This document shows positions 34,459-42,919 of a DNA stretch of 46,354 nt, one piece after another; the first letter of the stretch is position 1; every line of letters begins with the position of its first letter. The notes below the pieces were generated by a model that was not told the DNA's origin, ran no database searches, and saw only the letters and a list, made by a program, of their open reading frames with translations. A program made the translations under genes and the position numbers. Origin of the DNA: Treponema sp. (GTDB taxonomy: Bacteria; Spirochaetota; Spirochaetia; Treponematales; Breznakiellaceae); contig JAIRYV010000083.1 of the NCBI GenBank assembly GCA_031267685.1, forward strand, positions 1-46,354, read 5' to 3'.

Positions 34459-34664
34459 TGATAGATATAACAGAGATAGTGTCGGTATTATGCGTGTTTA
34501 TTGGCTTGCCGGGTGTTATATGCTTTTTTTCGTATAAGAGTAAAAAGTTAAAGCAAGAGAAAAAGGCTTTAGAATTAAAGTTGGAACGGGAAAAGATTCG
34601 TTTAGAATTATTAGAAGAAGAAAACAGAAAATATGATCGAATAATTGATAGACACCGAAGATAA
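34458..34664 (+). CDS. Small membrane protein with a coiled-coil tail (PspB-like layout)
   Basis: A 68-residue protein: one membrane segment (IVSVLCVFIGLPGVICFF, about 7-24) followed by a highly charged coiled coil (LKQEKKALELKLEREKIRLE, then LLEEENRKYDRIIDRHRR). The layout is that of phage-shock PspB, but sequence identity is not evident. It is translationally coupled to the secreted peptide gene before it. Confidence 0.6.
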   Translation: MIDITEIVSVLCVFIGLPGVICFFSYKSKKLKQEKKALELKLEREKIRLELLEEENRKYDRIIDRHRR

Positions 34665-34761
34665 TGAGTCGATACAGAAAATTAAGGCTATAGAGTATCT
34701 GGATACTACGACGAAGCGTGTTAAAATAATAAAAATAACTTAATGTACAAAGCGTGAACCG

Positions 34762-34770
34762 TGTTATACT
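34762..34770 (+). promoter_or_regulatory. Extended -10 promoter of the AraC gene, leaderless
   Basis: TGT-TATACT (34762-34770) is an extended -10 element. The ATG follows after 6 bases. No good -35 and no Shine-Dalgarno are present. Confidence 0.5.
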
Positions 34771-34776
34771 ATTTCT

Positions 34777-35685
34777 ATGAACCAGCCGTTTTATGAAAAA
34801 GAACCTCTAAAACCCATTAAGCTGACATTCCCTTTTCTGGTATGGGACAGCCCTCGTTCTCCCTTCTGGTTTCCGCAACACTGGCACGAGCGTATGGAAA
34901 TGCTGTATGTACTCAAGGGCAGTTTTAACGCGGACATCAACGGCAAGGCATGGGTAGGACGAGAGGGCGATATAGTTACGATTGACACAGGACTTATACA
35001 CGGGTTCTTTGATTCAAGCGCGGATTCGGCAGTGCGTATCTTCCAATTTGGACCAGACATCTTTAACGAGGCGCTCGTCGAGTTGCAGAACCGCGAACTG
35101 ATGATACCAGTGTTTGGACAACGCCCTCTTATCAGCGCACGTGCCGACAAGAGTCTGCATGACAGCCTTGAGCGTCTGCTCATGGAGATCGACGCGGAAT
35201 ACAAGCACCAAGAGGCTGGTTTCAGGCTGCTGATTAAGGCAAAACTCTACGAAATAGCAGCACTACTCCTACGAAACACGCCGCCTCTGCCGCAACAGGA
35301 TGCCCGCACTCACTATAACAAGAAAAATAACACACAACTGCTGGAGCGCATCTTTTCCTGCCTCTATGATAATCATGACGACCCCTCCTTTATGCTGGAA
35401 GATGCAGCACGGGAAGTGGCTTTGAGTAAATTCTATCTGACTCGCTTCCTGAAAGAGCAGACTGGTCAGGGCTTCCACGAACACCTCACACGGATACGTT
35501 TGCGCACCGCTGAAAACTATCTCGCCAGTTCAGATATGTCGATTACCGATATTGCCTTCTCATGTGGCTTCCAGAGCCTCGCCTCGTTTAACCGCGCTTT
35601 CAGACGCTATATCGGTGTCAATCCTTCGGTTTACCAATCCCGTAAACAGCTATTCCATGGTTCGCCATTGCATGACGTGCCATAG
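34777..35685 (+). CDS. AraC-family transcription regulator with cupin sensor
   Basis: A 302-residue regulator. N-terminal cupin (about 20-110: FWFPQHWHERMEMLYVLKGS, GLIHGF) likely binds a sugar. The C-terminal AraC domain (about 195-295) has both helix-turn-helix motifs: LEDAAREVALSKFYLTRFLK and ITDIAFSCGFQSLASFNRAF followed by RRYIGVNPSVYQ. It probably controls a carbohydrate gene, perhaps the glycosidase-like gene upstream. It ends 3 bases before the gltX upstream region. Confidence 0.9.
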   Translation: MNQPFYEKEPLKPIKLTFPFLVWDSPRSPFWFPQHWHERMEMLYVLKGSFNADINGKAWVGREGDIVTIDTGLIHGFFDSSADSAVRIFQFGPDIFNEALVELQNRELMIPVFGQRPLISARADKSLHDSLERLLMEIDAEYKHQEAGFRLLIKAKLYEIAALLLRNTPPLPQQDARTHYNKKNNTQLLERIFSCLYDNHDDPSFMLEDAAREVALSKFYLTRFLKEQTGQGFHEHLTRIRLRTAENYLASSDMSITDIAFSCGFQSLASFNRAFRRYIGVNPSVYQSRKQLFHGSPLHDVP

Positions 35686-35692
35686 CGCATGC

Positions 35693-35721
35693 TTGCTCCA
35701 GAAATGACGCCGTGCTATACT
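35693..35721 (+). promoter_or_regulatory. gltX promoter, leaderless
   Basis: TTGCTC (35693-35698), 17 bases, TATACT (35716-35721) with TG two bases upstream (extended -10). ATG 35728 follows after 6 bases without any Shine-Dalgarno. Confidence 0.6.
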
Positions 35722-35727
35722 CCGTCC

Positions 35728-37218
35728 ATGATAACACGAGACCGTTACGCACCCTCTCCTACGGGCTTGCAGCACATTGGCGGGGTGAGAACCGCCCTGT
35801 TTAACTACCTTTTCGCCAAAGCCAGTGGCGGCACTTTTATCCTGCGGCTTGAGGATACCGACCGCTCACGCTTTGACACAGCATACGTCCAGAACCTCTA
35901 CAACACGTTTGCCTGGCTGGGGCTGCACTGGGACGAAGGCCCGGATATCGGCGGGCCTTACGCGCCCTATATCCAATCAGAACGCCTTGCCCTCTACCAG
36001 CAATACGCGCTGGACCTTATCGATAAAGACACGGCGTACTACTGCTTTTGTTCCCCTGAACGGCTTGAAACCGTGCGCTCGGATCGGGAAGCAGCGCATT
36101 CTAGCGAAACCGGTTATGACCGCTATTGCCGTGCGGTTAAGCGCGAGGATGCCGCAAGACGGGCGGCTGACGGCGAGCCGTGTGTGATACGGCTCAAAAT
36201 CCCGCTTGATCACACAACCCGCTTCCACGATCACCTACTCGGCGATATTGAATGGCAGAATACTGACATCAACCCTGATCCCGTGCTACTCAAGTCCGAT
36301 GGCTTTCCTACCTATCACCTCGCCAACGTGGTGGACGATCATCTCATGGGCATCACCCATGTACTGCGGGCGCAGGAATGGCTTTCATCAACACCGCTTC
36401 ATGTAATTCTGTACCAGAGCTTTGGCTGGAATCCGCCGACGTTCTGCCATGTACCTATGGTGATGGGTCAGGATGGCAAAAAGCTCTCCAAGCGTCATGG
36501 GGCAACTAGCGTTGACGAGTTCCGGCGTCAGGGCTATCTGCCGGAGGCGCTGATTAACTATGTGGCGCTTCTCGGCGCGTCCTATACCGAGGGCAAAGAC
36601 CTGTATACCCTTGAGGAACTGGAGGCGTGTTTCAGCATCGAGAAGCTGAATAAAGCGCCGGCGATCTTTGATTATAAGAAGCTGGAATGGTACAACGGCC
36701 AGTATATCCGCATGAAGAGCGACGAAGACCTTGCAGCGCTGGCTCTACCCCACGCCATAGACGCGGGATTATTTGGACAAAACAAAAACAACGCTGCGCC
36801 GGACAAAACCCAACGTCGTATCTTTACTGAGGCCATTCCGCTTATCAAGGAGCGGGTCTCGTTTTTACACGAGATACCGGAGAAACTCCGCTATCTTTTT
36901 GCGGAACCGTCGCTTCCCCAAACAAGCGAGTTTGTACCCAAAAAGATGGATATAGCAAAGACCATTGAGCTGTTGGAACTGAGTCGGGAACTGCTTGAAC
37001 CGCTTGCTTCACTCAATGATGCTGATGCCGAAGTCTTTATCAAGGCATACGCTGAGTCCCACAGCGTTAAACTGGGCGATCTTATGATGCCACTGCGTGT
37101 AGCGCTCACGGGTGCGCGGGTCAGTCCGCCGCTTTTCGGCACGGTGCGCATACTAGGTGCGCAAGTCTCCCTTGTGCGGGTAGAGCGGGCGCTTGCAGCA
37201 TTACATGCTGCAACATGA
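35728..37218 (+). CDS. gltX: Glutamate-tRNA ligase
   Basis: A 496-residue class I aminoacyl-tRNA synthetase. The N-terminus RDRYAPSPTGLQHIGGVRTA holds the HIGH-like motif (HIGG, 16-19), and GKKLSKRHGA is the KMSKS-equivalent loop. It charges tRNA-Glu (possibly tRNA-Gln too where Gln is made by transamidation). ATG 35728 fits the family N-terminus exactly; the longer open frame from 35689 adds 13 residues that span the promoter. A 23-bp repeat array follows 120 bases after the stop. Confidence 0.96.
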   Translation: MITRDRYAPSPTGLQHIGGVRTALFNYLFAKASGGTFILRLEDTDRSRFDTAYVQNLYNTFAWLGLHWDEGPDIGGPYAPYIQSERLALYQQYALDLIDKDTAYYCFCSPERLETVRSDREAAHSSETGYDRYCRAVKREDAARRAADGEPCVIRLKIPLDHTTRFHDHLLGDIEWQNTDINPDPVLLKSDGFPTYHLANVVDDHLMGITHVLRAQEWLSSTPLHVILYQSFGWNPPTFCHVPMVMGQDGKKLSKRHGATSVDEFRRQGYLPEALINYVALLGASYTEGKDLYTLEELEACFSIEKLNKAPAIFDYKKLEWYNGQYIRMKSDEDLAALALPHAIDAGLFGQNKNNAAPDKTQRRIFTEAIPLIKERVSFLHEIPEKLRYLFAEPSLPQTSEFVPKKMDIAKTIELLELSRELLEPLASLNDADAEVFIKAYAESHSVKLGDLMMPLRVALTGARVSPPLFGTVRILGAQVSLVRVERALAALHAAT

Positions 37219-37337
37219 TGCGCTGCATGGTTATGCGCTCGTTACAAAAGTTCATGAGGTTCTGGTTATATTTCTAGCGGAATCATTTACGGGTTTGGCG
37301 ATGCCTTATAAACACCGCCACTGGCACTGGCCGTGCG

Positions 37338-37636
37338 TTGGCCTTCACAGACTTCTCTGTTTGGCCTTCACAGACTTCTCTGTTTGGCCCTAACAGAGAA
37401 GTCTGTTTGGCCCTAACAGAGTTTTCTGTTTGGCCCTAACAGAGTTTTCTGTTTGGCCTTCACAGACTTCTCTGTTTGGCCCTAACAGAGTTTTCTGTTT
37501 GGCCTTCACAGACTTCTCTGTTTGGCCCTAACAAAGTTTTCTGTTTGGCCCTAACAGAGTTTTCTGTTTGGCCCTAACAGAGTTTTCTGTTTGGCCCTAA
37601 CAGACTTCTCTGTTTGGCCCTAACAGAGTTTTCTGG
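37338..37636. repeat. Palindromic tandem array, 23-bp unit (array 4)
   Basis: Thirteen 23-bp units. Each has spacer TTGGCCCTA or TTGGCCTTC, arm ACAGA, a 4-base centre and arm TCTGT. Centres: CTTC in units 1, 2, 6, 8 and 12; GAAG in unit 3; GTTT in units 4, 5, 7, 9-11 and 13. CTTC and GAAG are reverse complements. CTTC goes with spacer TTGGCCTTC except in unit 12. Unit 9 has a changed arm (ACAAA). The same family returns at 45883 with centre AAAC. Confidence 0.95.
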
Positions 37637-37725
37637 TGGAAGCAAGAAGTGCGATAACACGGCTGGAGAGGCCGATGCCCTGAATAGCGCAACAGCTGGC
37701 GTTGTCGGCGGATGGGAGGAATAGG

Positions 37726-37785
37726 GCTTAAAAACAGCGTGTACGCTGATAGTGTGTGTTAACAGTGTGCGCACTGTTTTTAAGC
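37726..37785. repeat. Inverted repeat shared with 45.6 kb
   Basis: GCTTAAAAACAG (37726-37737) and CTGTTTTTAAGC (37774-37785) are exact inverted repeats 36 bases apart. The second arm with CAGTG-GCGC context recurs at 45623-45634. Confidence 0.75.
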
Positions 37786-37867
37786 GGTGAAATCCTTCTA
37801 TGAAAGGCTCATGCTAAGGATACCCGCGAATGGGTGCGAATAGCTTCCCAATTCACTGAGGGATTTA

Positions 37868-38137
37868 GTGATAAGAGTATTTCAGGCGTTTATGGAGAAA
37901 ACGAAGATACCGCAAGAAGTGATAGATGGTATAACCTATCAAATCAAGAAGAAGAGGGATGGAGATATGTTTGATCATGTGGAGATTGATTTTCAGGCAA
38001 TGGTTCGGCGAGAGACAGAGGCGCTGAAGTAGAAGTAGAAAGAGTAGGAACTGCAGTATAAGCAACAGACAGCGATGGCGAATTTGCATGCACTGGGCCT
38101 AAGCGACGAGCAGATCAGGCATGCGCTGGAACTATAG
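37868..38137 (+). pseudogene. C-terminal remnant of an Rpn/PD-(D/E)XK-type gene with three clustered TAG codons
   Basis: The frame encodes VFQAFMEKTKIPQEVIDGIT, YQIKKKRDGDMFDHVEIDFQ, then EALK, and after three stops ELQYKQQTAMANLHALGLSD followed by EQIRHALEL. The final ALGLSDEQIRHALEL is typical of C-termini of Rpn-type recombination-promoting nuclease/transposase relatives. TAG codons at 38030, 38036 and 38045 interrupt an otherwise intact frame and all sit where CAG (Gln) would fit. Without suppression it cannot make full-length protein. Confidence 0.6.
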
Positions 38138-38249
38138 CCGATGAGTTTCTGTCCTTTGGTGGTAGGCAAACACCGACTAGCTATTACGATCCGTGCAGCG
38201 TATTGTTCCGTCACTGACGGCATTTCCTAGCAAGAATCCCGCACTTAGC

Positions 38250-39170
38250 TTATGTTGTCGCGGATATAGCAAGTAGGCAGGCGCCCTCAAGCGCGGTTTG
38301 GCGAGGGGCAATGGGTGTTATATCGGGACATTCTGTGGCTAAGAGCGCTGTCAGGTGTTTGTGGACGATTTCGTCATGTTCCATGACCCCACCAGCAAGT
38401 ACCAGCGTGCGGTTTGTTATATGCGGAGTGCGGGCAACAAGCGAGTGTACGAGGAGTGTCAGCTCTGCTGCACTGTTTTGCAGTATGTCGAGAGCCAGCG
38501 CATCGCCATTGCGGGCAGCAGCTGTTACGAGCGGGGCAAGGGCTGCGATCTCAGTCTTGTTTGCATCGTGATGGACATAGCGGATCAGGTCTGACGTTTT
38601 AGCGAGTTTAGCGGCAGCTATGAGTGCGGCTGTCATTGTGGTTGGGAGGTCGCGTCCCTCTTCACTTCGCAGGCTACGGGCAATGGCGCTTTTGCCAATC
38701 CAGGCTGCTGCGCCCTCGTCGCCGAGGAGATAGCCAAAACCCCCAGCCCGCGTGAGTGTTCCGTCGCGGGAACGGGCAAGAGCCAGAGAGCCAGTTCCCG
38801 CGATGAGGCAGTAGCCTTCGGGTCCGTTGAGGCCGCCGTATAAAAGTATTTCGCCGTCAGTGCAGAGCTTTACCGGGAATCGCGCGCCGAGAAGTATACT
38901 GAACCAGCCGCTAAACAACGCGAGTTCGCTCTCCCGCGAAAGTCCCGCGCTGCCGATACAGCCCCCTGCGAGTGCATTGCGCTCTATGCCTGCCTGATGT
39001 AAGGCGTTATTGAGCAACACGGCGAGGTTTTCAAAAACCTGTGCCTCTGACACTGCGTAGATGTTAGTGCTGCCTGCCTCACAATGGGCAATCCTCTTCC
39101 CTGCACGGTTGATAATAGCAATACGCGAGCGTGTGCCTCCGCCATCAATGCCGAAAAAATAATCTTCCAT
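38250..39170 (-). CDS. BadF/BadG-family sugar kinase (N-acetylglucosamine kinase-like)
   Basis: A 306-residue ASKHA-fold ATPase. The phosphate-1 loop is FGIDGGGTRSR (residues 6-16), the second GCIGSAGLSRE, and the adenosine motif appears in LVLAGGVMEHDEIV. Members phosphorylate N-acetylglucosamine or glucosamine; others are activase subunits, but the NAGK-like length and GGGTRS motif favour a sugar kinase. The ATG overlaps the stop of the small gene before it by one base. Confidence 0.88.
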   Translation of the reverse strand: MEDYFFGIDGGGTRSRIAIINRAGKRIAHCEAGSTNIYAVSEAQVFENLAVLLNNALHQAGIERNALAGGCIGSAGLSRESELALFSGWFSILLGARFPVKLCTDGEILLYGGLNGPEGYCLIAGTGSLALARSRDGTLTRAGGFGYLLGDEGAAAWIGKSAIARSLRSEEGRDLPTTMTAALIAAAKLAKTSDLIRYVHHDANKTEIAALAPLVTAAARNGDALALDILQNSAAELTLLVHSLVARTPHITNRTLVLAGGVMEHDEIVHKHLTALLATECPDITPIAPRQTALEGACLLAISATT

Positions 39171-39391
39171 TAGGGCTTATCTTTTCTATTCACGCTGTCT
39201 ATTTTTTGGAGCTTCTTTTCTTTACTCAGGTTGAGCGTTCTTTTTATAGGCGGTGGCCCACCCACGCGCCTGCGACGGCGCGTCGCATAAGTAACCAGCG
39301 CAATATACAGAATTGCTGCAAACACAACTGCGATTACTTGCCAGGAAGTCAGAGTATAAATCAGAAAGTTTTTCAATTCTTCGGAAATCAT
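39170..39391 (-). CDS. Small single-span membrane protein
   Basis: A 73-residue protein with one membrane segment (WQVIAVVFAAILYIALVTYA) followed by a very basic tail (TRRRRRVGGPPPIKRTLNL). No family recognised. The ATG at 39391 has no Shine-Dalgarno and lies 6 bases behind TAGAAT. It is translationally coupled to the sugar kinase gene. Confidence 0.65.
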   Translation of the reverse strand: MISEELKNFLIYTLTSWQVIAVVFAAILYIALVTYATRRRRRVGGPPPIKRTLNLSKEKKLQKIDSVNRKDKP

Positions 39392-39397
39392 AGGCTT

Positions 39398-39426
39398 ATT
39401 CTAAGTGGATACTATTAAATGTGCAA
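39398..39426 (-). promoter_or_regulatory. Leaderless promoter of the small membrane protein/kinase operon
   Basis: On the minus strand TTGCAC (39426-39421), 17 bases, TAGAAT (39403-39398), then 6 bases to the ATG at 39391. Confidence 0.5.
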
Positions 39427-39437
39427 GAGTAAATAAA

Positions 39438-40559
39438 CTAAGGTTTATCCATGAAAGGGCTTCGCAGCTGATTTGCGGCGCGCTTACTCCATTCGCCTGC
39501 TTCAGGGTGAAGGCTCAAGAGTGTCCAGAGGCGCCGTCCGATCACGCGTTTTCCATCAGCATAGAGCGCGGCTGCAAAGTAGTAAATTGTCTTAAAGTAT
39601 TCGCAGTCTGCCATATATGCCAGGAGAAGCGGATTGCGGTGGGTCTCAGTGATGAGGGCGTCTAGGGTAGTAAAGGCGAAGTCATACTGGCGGCGGATAA
39701 GCTCTTGAACCAAAATCGAGTTCTGGGTTAAGAACGCGATCATAAGGTATTCAGCGGCTGGACTGAGCCGGTCTGCTGTATATGCTTCGGGCTTGGGCGC
39801 TTCTGTGGCGTAGTAATACATGCCCAAGACTCGGTATGCTGGTTCTGTTATGGCGTTAGTGTGCCGGTAAACAGTCAGAAGCCGGTTAATGCCGCTCTCG
39901 GTGAGTATTCTTGCCATAGCGCTGAAGATAGTGGCGGGACCCGAGTACAAGGAATCCTGCGCAAGTATCTCCCTAGCACGGGCTTCCATCTCGTAGTAAT
40001 CCTGTTTGATCCTGAGAATATCCACCATTTTATAAAGGATGTCTGTATCAAACGCAGGGTTTTCAAGAAAGACCCGCTGTTCATGGGCTCTCGTGTACTG
40101 TTGAAGGGCTACTTCAAGCTCGCCTTCCATGCGATAGGTTTCACCGATCCAGTATTCTGCTTCAGGGAACGCCTTCAAGCGCTCAAGTTCCTCAAGAATC
40201 TTATCGACAGACCCGTTGATAGCAGCTTTAGGCACGTGGAAATACACTTCATTAAGCGCTGTGGCGGCGTTTACATAATAGCGTTCAACTATGTATGCCT
40301 CGATACGGTCAAGCGACCCTTCCATACGGCGCACTTCAGGGATTGAAAGCACGGTGATCATATCGTTTTTCATGCGCGTATACATATCACGGCGATCCCG
40401 CTTTGCGTCCTCAAACGCGATGAGCGCGTTTCCGTACTCTCCATTACGAAAGAACTGTTTTCCCAGCTCGAGGCTATACCAATAAGGTCTCTCAGGCTGC
40501 TGTGCCCCTAAGGATAAGGCATAAAGGAAAAAGAAAACGATAGGGATTACTTTTTTCAT
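39438..40559 (-). CDS. Secreted protein with TPR-like helical repeats
   Basis: A 373-residue protein: signal peptide (MKKVIPIVFFFLYALSLGAQ) and a mature part of helix pairs resembling tetratricopeptide repeats (YWYSLELGKQFFRNGEYGNA; ALIAFEDAKRD; AEYWIGETYRMEGELEVALQ; QYTRAHEQ). Such proteins act as periplasmic scaffolds. Start taken at ATG 40559, where the signal peptide begins; the longer frame to 40610 has no ribosome binding site. Confidence 0.8.
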   Translation of the reverse strand: MKKVIPIVFFFLYALSLGAQQPERPYWYSLELGKQFFRNGEYGNALIAFEDAKRDRRDMYTRMKNDMITVLSIPEVRRMEGSLDRIEAYIVERYYVNAATALNEVYFHVPKAAINGSVDKILEELERLKAFPEAEYWIGETYRMEGELEVALQQYTRAHEQRVFLENPAFDTDILYKMVDILRIKQDYYEMEARAREILAQDSLYSGPATIFSAMARILTESGINRLLTVYRHTNAITEPAYRVLGMYYYATEAPKPEAYTADRLSPAAEYLMIAFLTQNSILVQELIRRQYDFAFTTLDALITETHRNPLLLAYMADCEYFKTIYYFAAALYADGKRVIGRRLWTLLSLHPEAGEWSKRAANQLRSPFMDKP

Positions 40560-40817
40560 AAGAATTACGGCTTGGAACCCCAGGTCTTTAGGCTGGGGCC
40601 CAAAGCTCAAGGGACAAAGCGCCGTCTACCGGCAGGCAGACCTCCTGGTAAAAATAGCTCGTCTGTCCGAACCGTCAAGCGTCTATCCGCTTTGTCTGGT
40701 TCATTGGGGGTACGTCTGGCTACCATTAGGGTCAGACGCTTAGTTAAGATTATCGGCAAAACACTTCCAACTCAGAAGGCTTATGCTTATTCCTTGAGGC
40801 GCGGGCATAGCGCGTCC
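40560..40817. other. Intergenic region, no gene recognised
   Basis: A hairpin CCCCAG...CTGGGG lies at about 40574-40598, just upstream of the TPR gene. AAGCGTCT and AGACGCTT form a long-range inverted repeat (about 40677 to 40742). A plus-strand open frame here overlaps the ABC permease end and has no protein character. Confidence 0.4.
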
Positions 40818-41534
40818 CTATTCGATGTTCAGCGTATGGTGCAGCAGCCAGCCACTGAGCCAGAAGTATAGACCCGCAAACACTAGTTCGATAGCGCCCT
40901 CTCCCAGCGGAACCTGCGATGTAATACCAAGACTTATCCGTACTTGAATATACATCACGAGAATGTATGCGCCAAGCGCCGCCAATACGCGAAAACGCGA
41001 CAGTATCTGGCTAACAAGCAAGACTGTGTAGATAAGGCAGACCTGCTGAAATATTATGATCAGCATCACTAGCACTTGGAGCAAAAGTCTGGGAATATGC
41101 TCCAGGTAGTTAATCCGCCGCAATAACCCGGACAGCTCATCCACCAAACGGGGCCAGTCAGACAGCACACTAAAGAGCAGGACTGAAAGTATAAGCGCAA
41201 GCACGCTTATGATGAGCGACACAAACGCGGTGAGCGCCTTTGACACTAGCAGTTCCCACCGTGTTACTGGCAAGGTCAGCATCAGATAGGCTTCGTTTTT
41301 AAGCAGGTTATCTCGAAAGCGCTGGACAACCATGATGATGTTCACGGTTAAAACCACGAGCAGCGCAATGCCCCAGATTATAGTCAAAGACGGAGTCTCC
41401 TGGATGGAATGCGCTGTTACTTGCGAGCTGTCACTCAGACCAGCAAGCAGCGACAGCACCATCAGCGCCACATAGAACGGCAGCATGATTCGCAGAAACG
41501 TTTTGAACTCGTACTTGAGCAATTTTCCTAGCAT
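40818..41534 (-). CDS. ABC-2-type transporter permease (Ytr-like)
   Basis: A 238-residue membrane protein with six hydrophobic segments: IMLPFYVALMVLSLLAGL, LTIIWGIALLVVLTVNIIMV, ALTAFVSLIISVLALILSVL, LLLQVLVMLIIIFQQVCLI and two near the end. It overlaps the ATPase gene by 7 bases and forms the membrane part of the exporter. Confidence 0.85.
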   Translation of the reverse strand: MLGKLLKYEFKTFLRIMLPFYVALMVLSLLAGLSDSSQVTAHSIQETPSLTIIWGIALLVVLTVNIIMVVQRFRDNLLKNEAYLMLTLPVTRWELLVSKALTAFVSLIISVLALILSVLLFSVLSDWPRLVDELSGLLRRINYLEHIPRLLLQVLVMLIIIFQQVCLIYTVLLVSQILSRFRVLAALGAYILVMYIQVRISLGITSQVPLGEGAIELVFAGLYFWLSGWLLHHTLNIE

Positions 41535-42235
41535 TTAAAAACCTCCCGGAAAAGCATATCAATGGACATGCCTTTTTGTGAGCGAATGTCGTCAGCCGCA
41601 CCGCTCAGAATGACTTTTCCATCCTTGAGAAAAATGATATCGTCAAGGATGCGCTCCACGTCCTGAATCAGGTGTGTGGATATGAGTAAGGCGGCGTCTT
41701 GACTGTAGTTATTAAGGATGGTACTGATGATGTAGTCCCGCGCCGCTGGATCAACGCCGCCAATAGGCTCGTCAAGCAGGTAGAGGCGCGCCTCGCGCGC
41801 CATTACAAGCACAAGCTGGATTTTCTCGCGGTTGCCCTTGGACAGGGTTTTGAAGCGCTTGTTCAGGTCAATCCCCAGGTTAGCGAGCATGGTTTTGACG
41901 GTATCATACCGGAAGTCCGCGTAGAAGTCAGCATAGAACGCTATCAGGTCGTGTATTCTTGCGGAAGGGTCTAGGCAAACGCGGTCCGGCAGGTATGAGA
42001 CTATGGCTTTAGTCGCGACGCCGACTTCGTTGCCATTGATAAGCAGGCTGCCGCTTGAGGGGCGGAGAAGCCCATTTGCGAGTTTCAGCAGGGTGGTTTT
42101 GCCGCTGCCGTTTGGCCCCAGCAGTCCGACGATGCGCCCGCTGTAGAGGCTGAGGTTCACCCTGTCCAGCGCCATTACGTCGTCATGACCATAGCGTTTG
42201 CTCAAGCCGCGACATTCCAGTATTAGGTCGCTCAT
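41528..42235 (-). CDS. ABC transporter ATPase (YtrB-like)
   Basis: A 235-residue ATPase: Walker A GPNGSGKTT (40-48), signature LSKGNREKIQLVL, Walker B ARLYLLDEPIGGVDP, H-loop STHLIQDV. It drives a GntR-controlled exporter of the Ytr type, a group often induced by cell-wall antibiotics. Start ATG 42235 overlaps the regulator stop by four bases. Confidence 0.92.
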   Translation of the reverse strand: MSDLILECRGLSKRYGHDDVMALDRVNLSLYSGRIVGLLGPNGSGKTTLLKLANGLLRPSSGSLLINGNEVGVATKAIVSYLPDRVCLDPSARIHDLIAFYADFYADFRYDTVKTMLANLGIDLNKRFKTLSKGNREKIQLVLVMAREARLYLLDEPIGGVDPAARDYIISTILNNYSQDAALLISTHLIQDVERILDDIIFLKDGKVILSGAADDIRSQKGMSIDMLFREVFKC

Positions 42236-42630
42236 AGATCGTCTCCTTTTGCTGGCTTTGTAGGCAGAGCTGATTGGGCTAAAGCGTGGGCGAGCAGGTC
42301 GCGGGTTTCTTCCACGCTGAAGCCCAGGGTTTTCATGGTTGTGAGGAGTTTGTTGATCTGCTCCTCCGCCAGCCTTGAACGTAATTCTCGAATCATGTTT
42401 TCGTCCTCCGTAACGAATTTACCGCTTGCCCGTTGGGTGGAGAGCAAGCCTTCCCGTTCCAATTCGAGCAAAGCCCGTTGAATCGTGTTGGGGTTGACCG
42501 CGTAAAAGGCCGCAAGGTCGCGTATGGAGCCTATCCGCGCTCCAGCCACCAGGCGTCCTGATGCAATCTGCCCTTTGATTTCATCCATCAACTGACTATA
42601 GATGGGTATAGTTGCTTGAAAGTTGAACAA
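42232..42630 (-). CDS. GntR-family regulator (YtrA-like)
   Basis: A short 132-residue regulator from TTG 42630 (138 if GTG 42648 is used). The N-terminal winged helix starts IPIYSQLMDEIKGQIASGRL with RIGSIRDLAAFYAVNPNTIQ and ALLELEREGLLSTQRASGKF. The C-terminus is a short helical tail instead of a ligand-binding domain, which defines the YtrA subfamily. TTG 42630 is preceded by AGGAGG. First gene of the ABC operon; an inverted repeat upstream is its probable operator. Confidence 0.88.
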   Translation of the reverse strand: MFNFQATIPIYSQLMDEIKGQIASGRLVAGARIGSIRDLAAFYAVNPNTIQRALLELEREGLLSTQRASGKFVTEDENMIRELRSRLAEEQINKLLTTMKTLGFSVEETRDLLAHALAQSALPTKPAKGDDL

Positions 42631-42657
42631 CTCATTGTTCCTCCTCACTGTATTATC

Positions 42658-42691
42658 GCATTGCTGTGCTAATTACATAATACAGCAATGC
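42658..42691. promoter_or_regulatory. Probable GntR operator
   Basis: GCATTGCTGT (42658-42667) and ACAGCAATGC (42682-42691) are perfect 10-bp inverted arms around 14 bases. A -10-like GATAAT (minus strand, 42656-42651) lies just after, so bound regulator would cover the promoter of its own operon. Confidence 0.75.
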
Positions 42692-42712
42692 ATAAAAAAC
42701 GGCAAGAGGGAT

Positions 42713-42919
42713 TTAATGGTTTGTGCTTAGTTTTTGTTGAAACGCAGGGCAATGCTTACCAGTAGCGCGGAACACCTCATACGAGGGCAGGTTCTGGCTT
42801 TTGATTCCGAAAATGAGGCAGGAGCGTGGCCATGCTTGTTCCCAGGTAATTTTGAAGTGAGCGCATTTCAGGCAAGCCGGCGCTCGTTGAGGAGCGCTGA
42901 CTGGGGTTTCATTACTCAT
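42713..42919 (-). CDS. Small cysteine-rich, probably zinc-binding protein
   Basis: A 68-residue protein with CLKCAHFKITWEQAWPRSC, then GIKSQNLPS and GKHCPAF. Cys 16, 19, 34 and 57 are well placed for one zinc. I recall a small conserved family with this C-x-x-C-x-H-F pattern and GIKS motif, often misnamed, without known function. The ATG overlaps the prs stop by ATGA, so it is translated with prs. Confidence 0.7.
   Translation of the reverse strand: MSNETPVSAPQRAPACLKCAHFKITWEQAWPRSCLIFGIKSQNLPSYEVFRATGKHCPAFQQKLSTNH

Noticed and set aside
37338-37636. CRISPR array
   Set aside because: The unit is 23 bp, the would-be spacers are constant 9-base sequences, and no cas genes are present.
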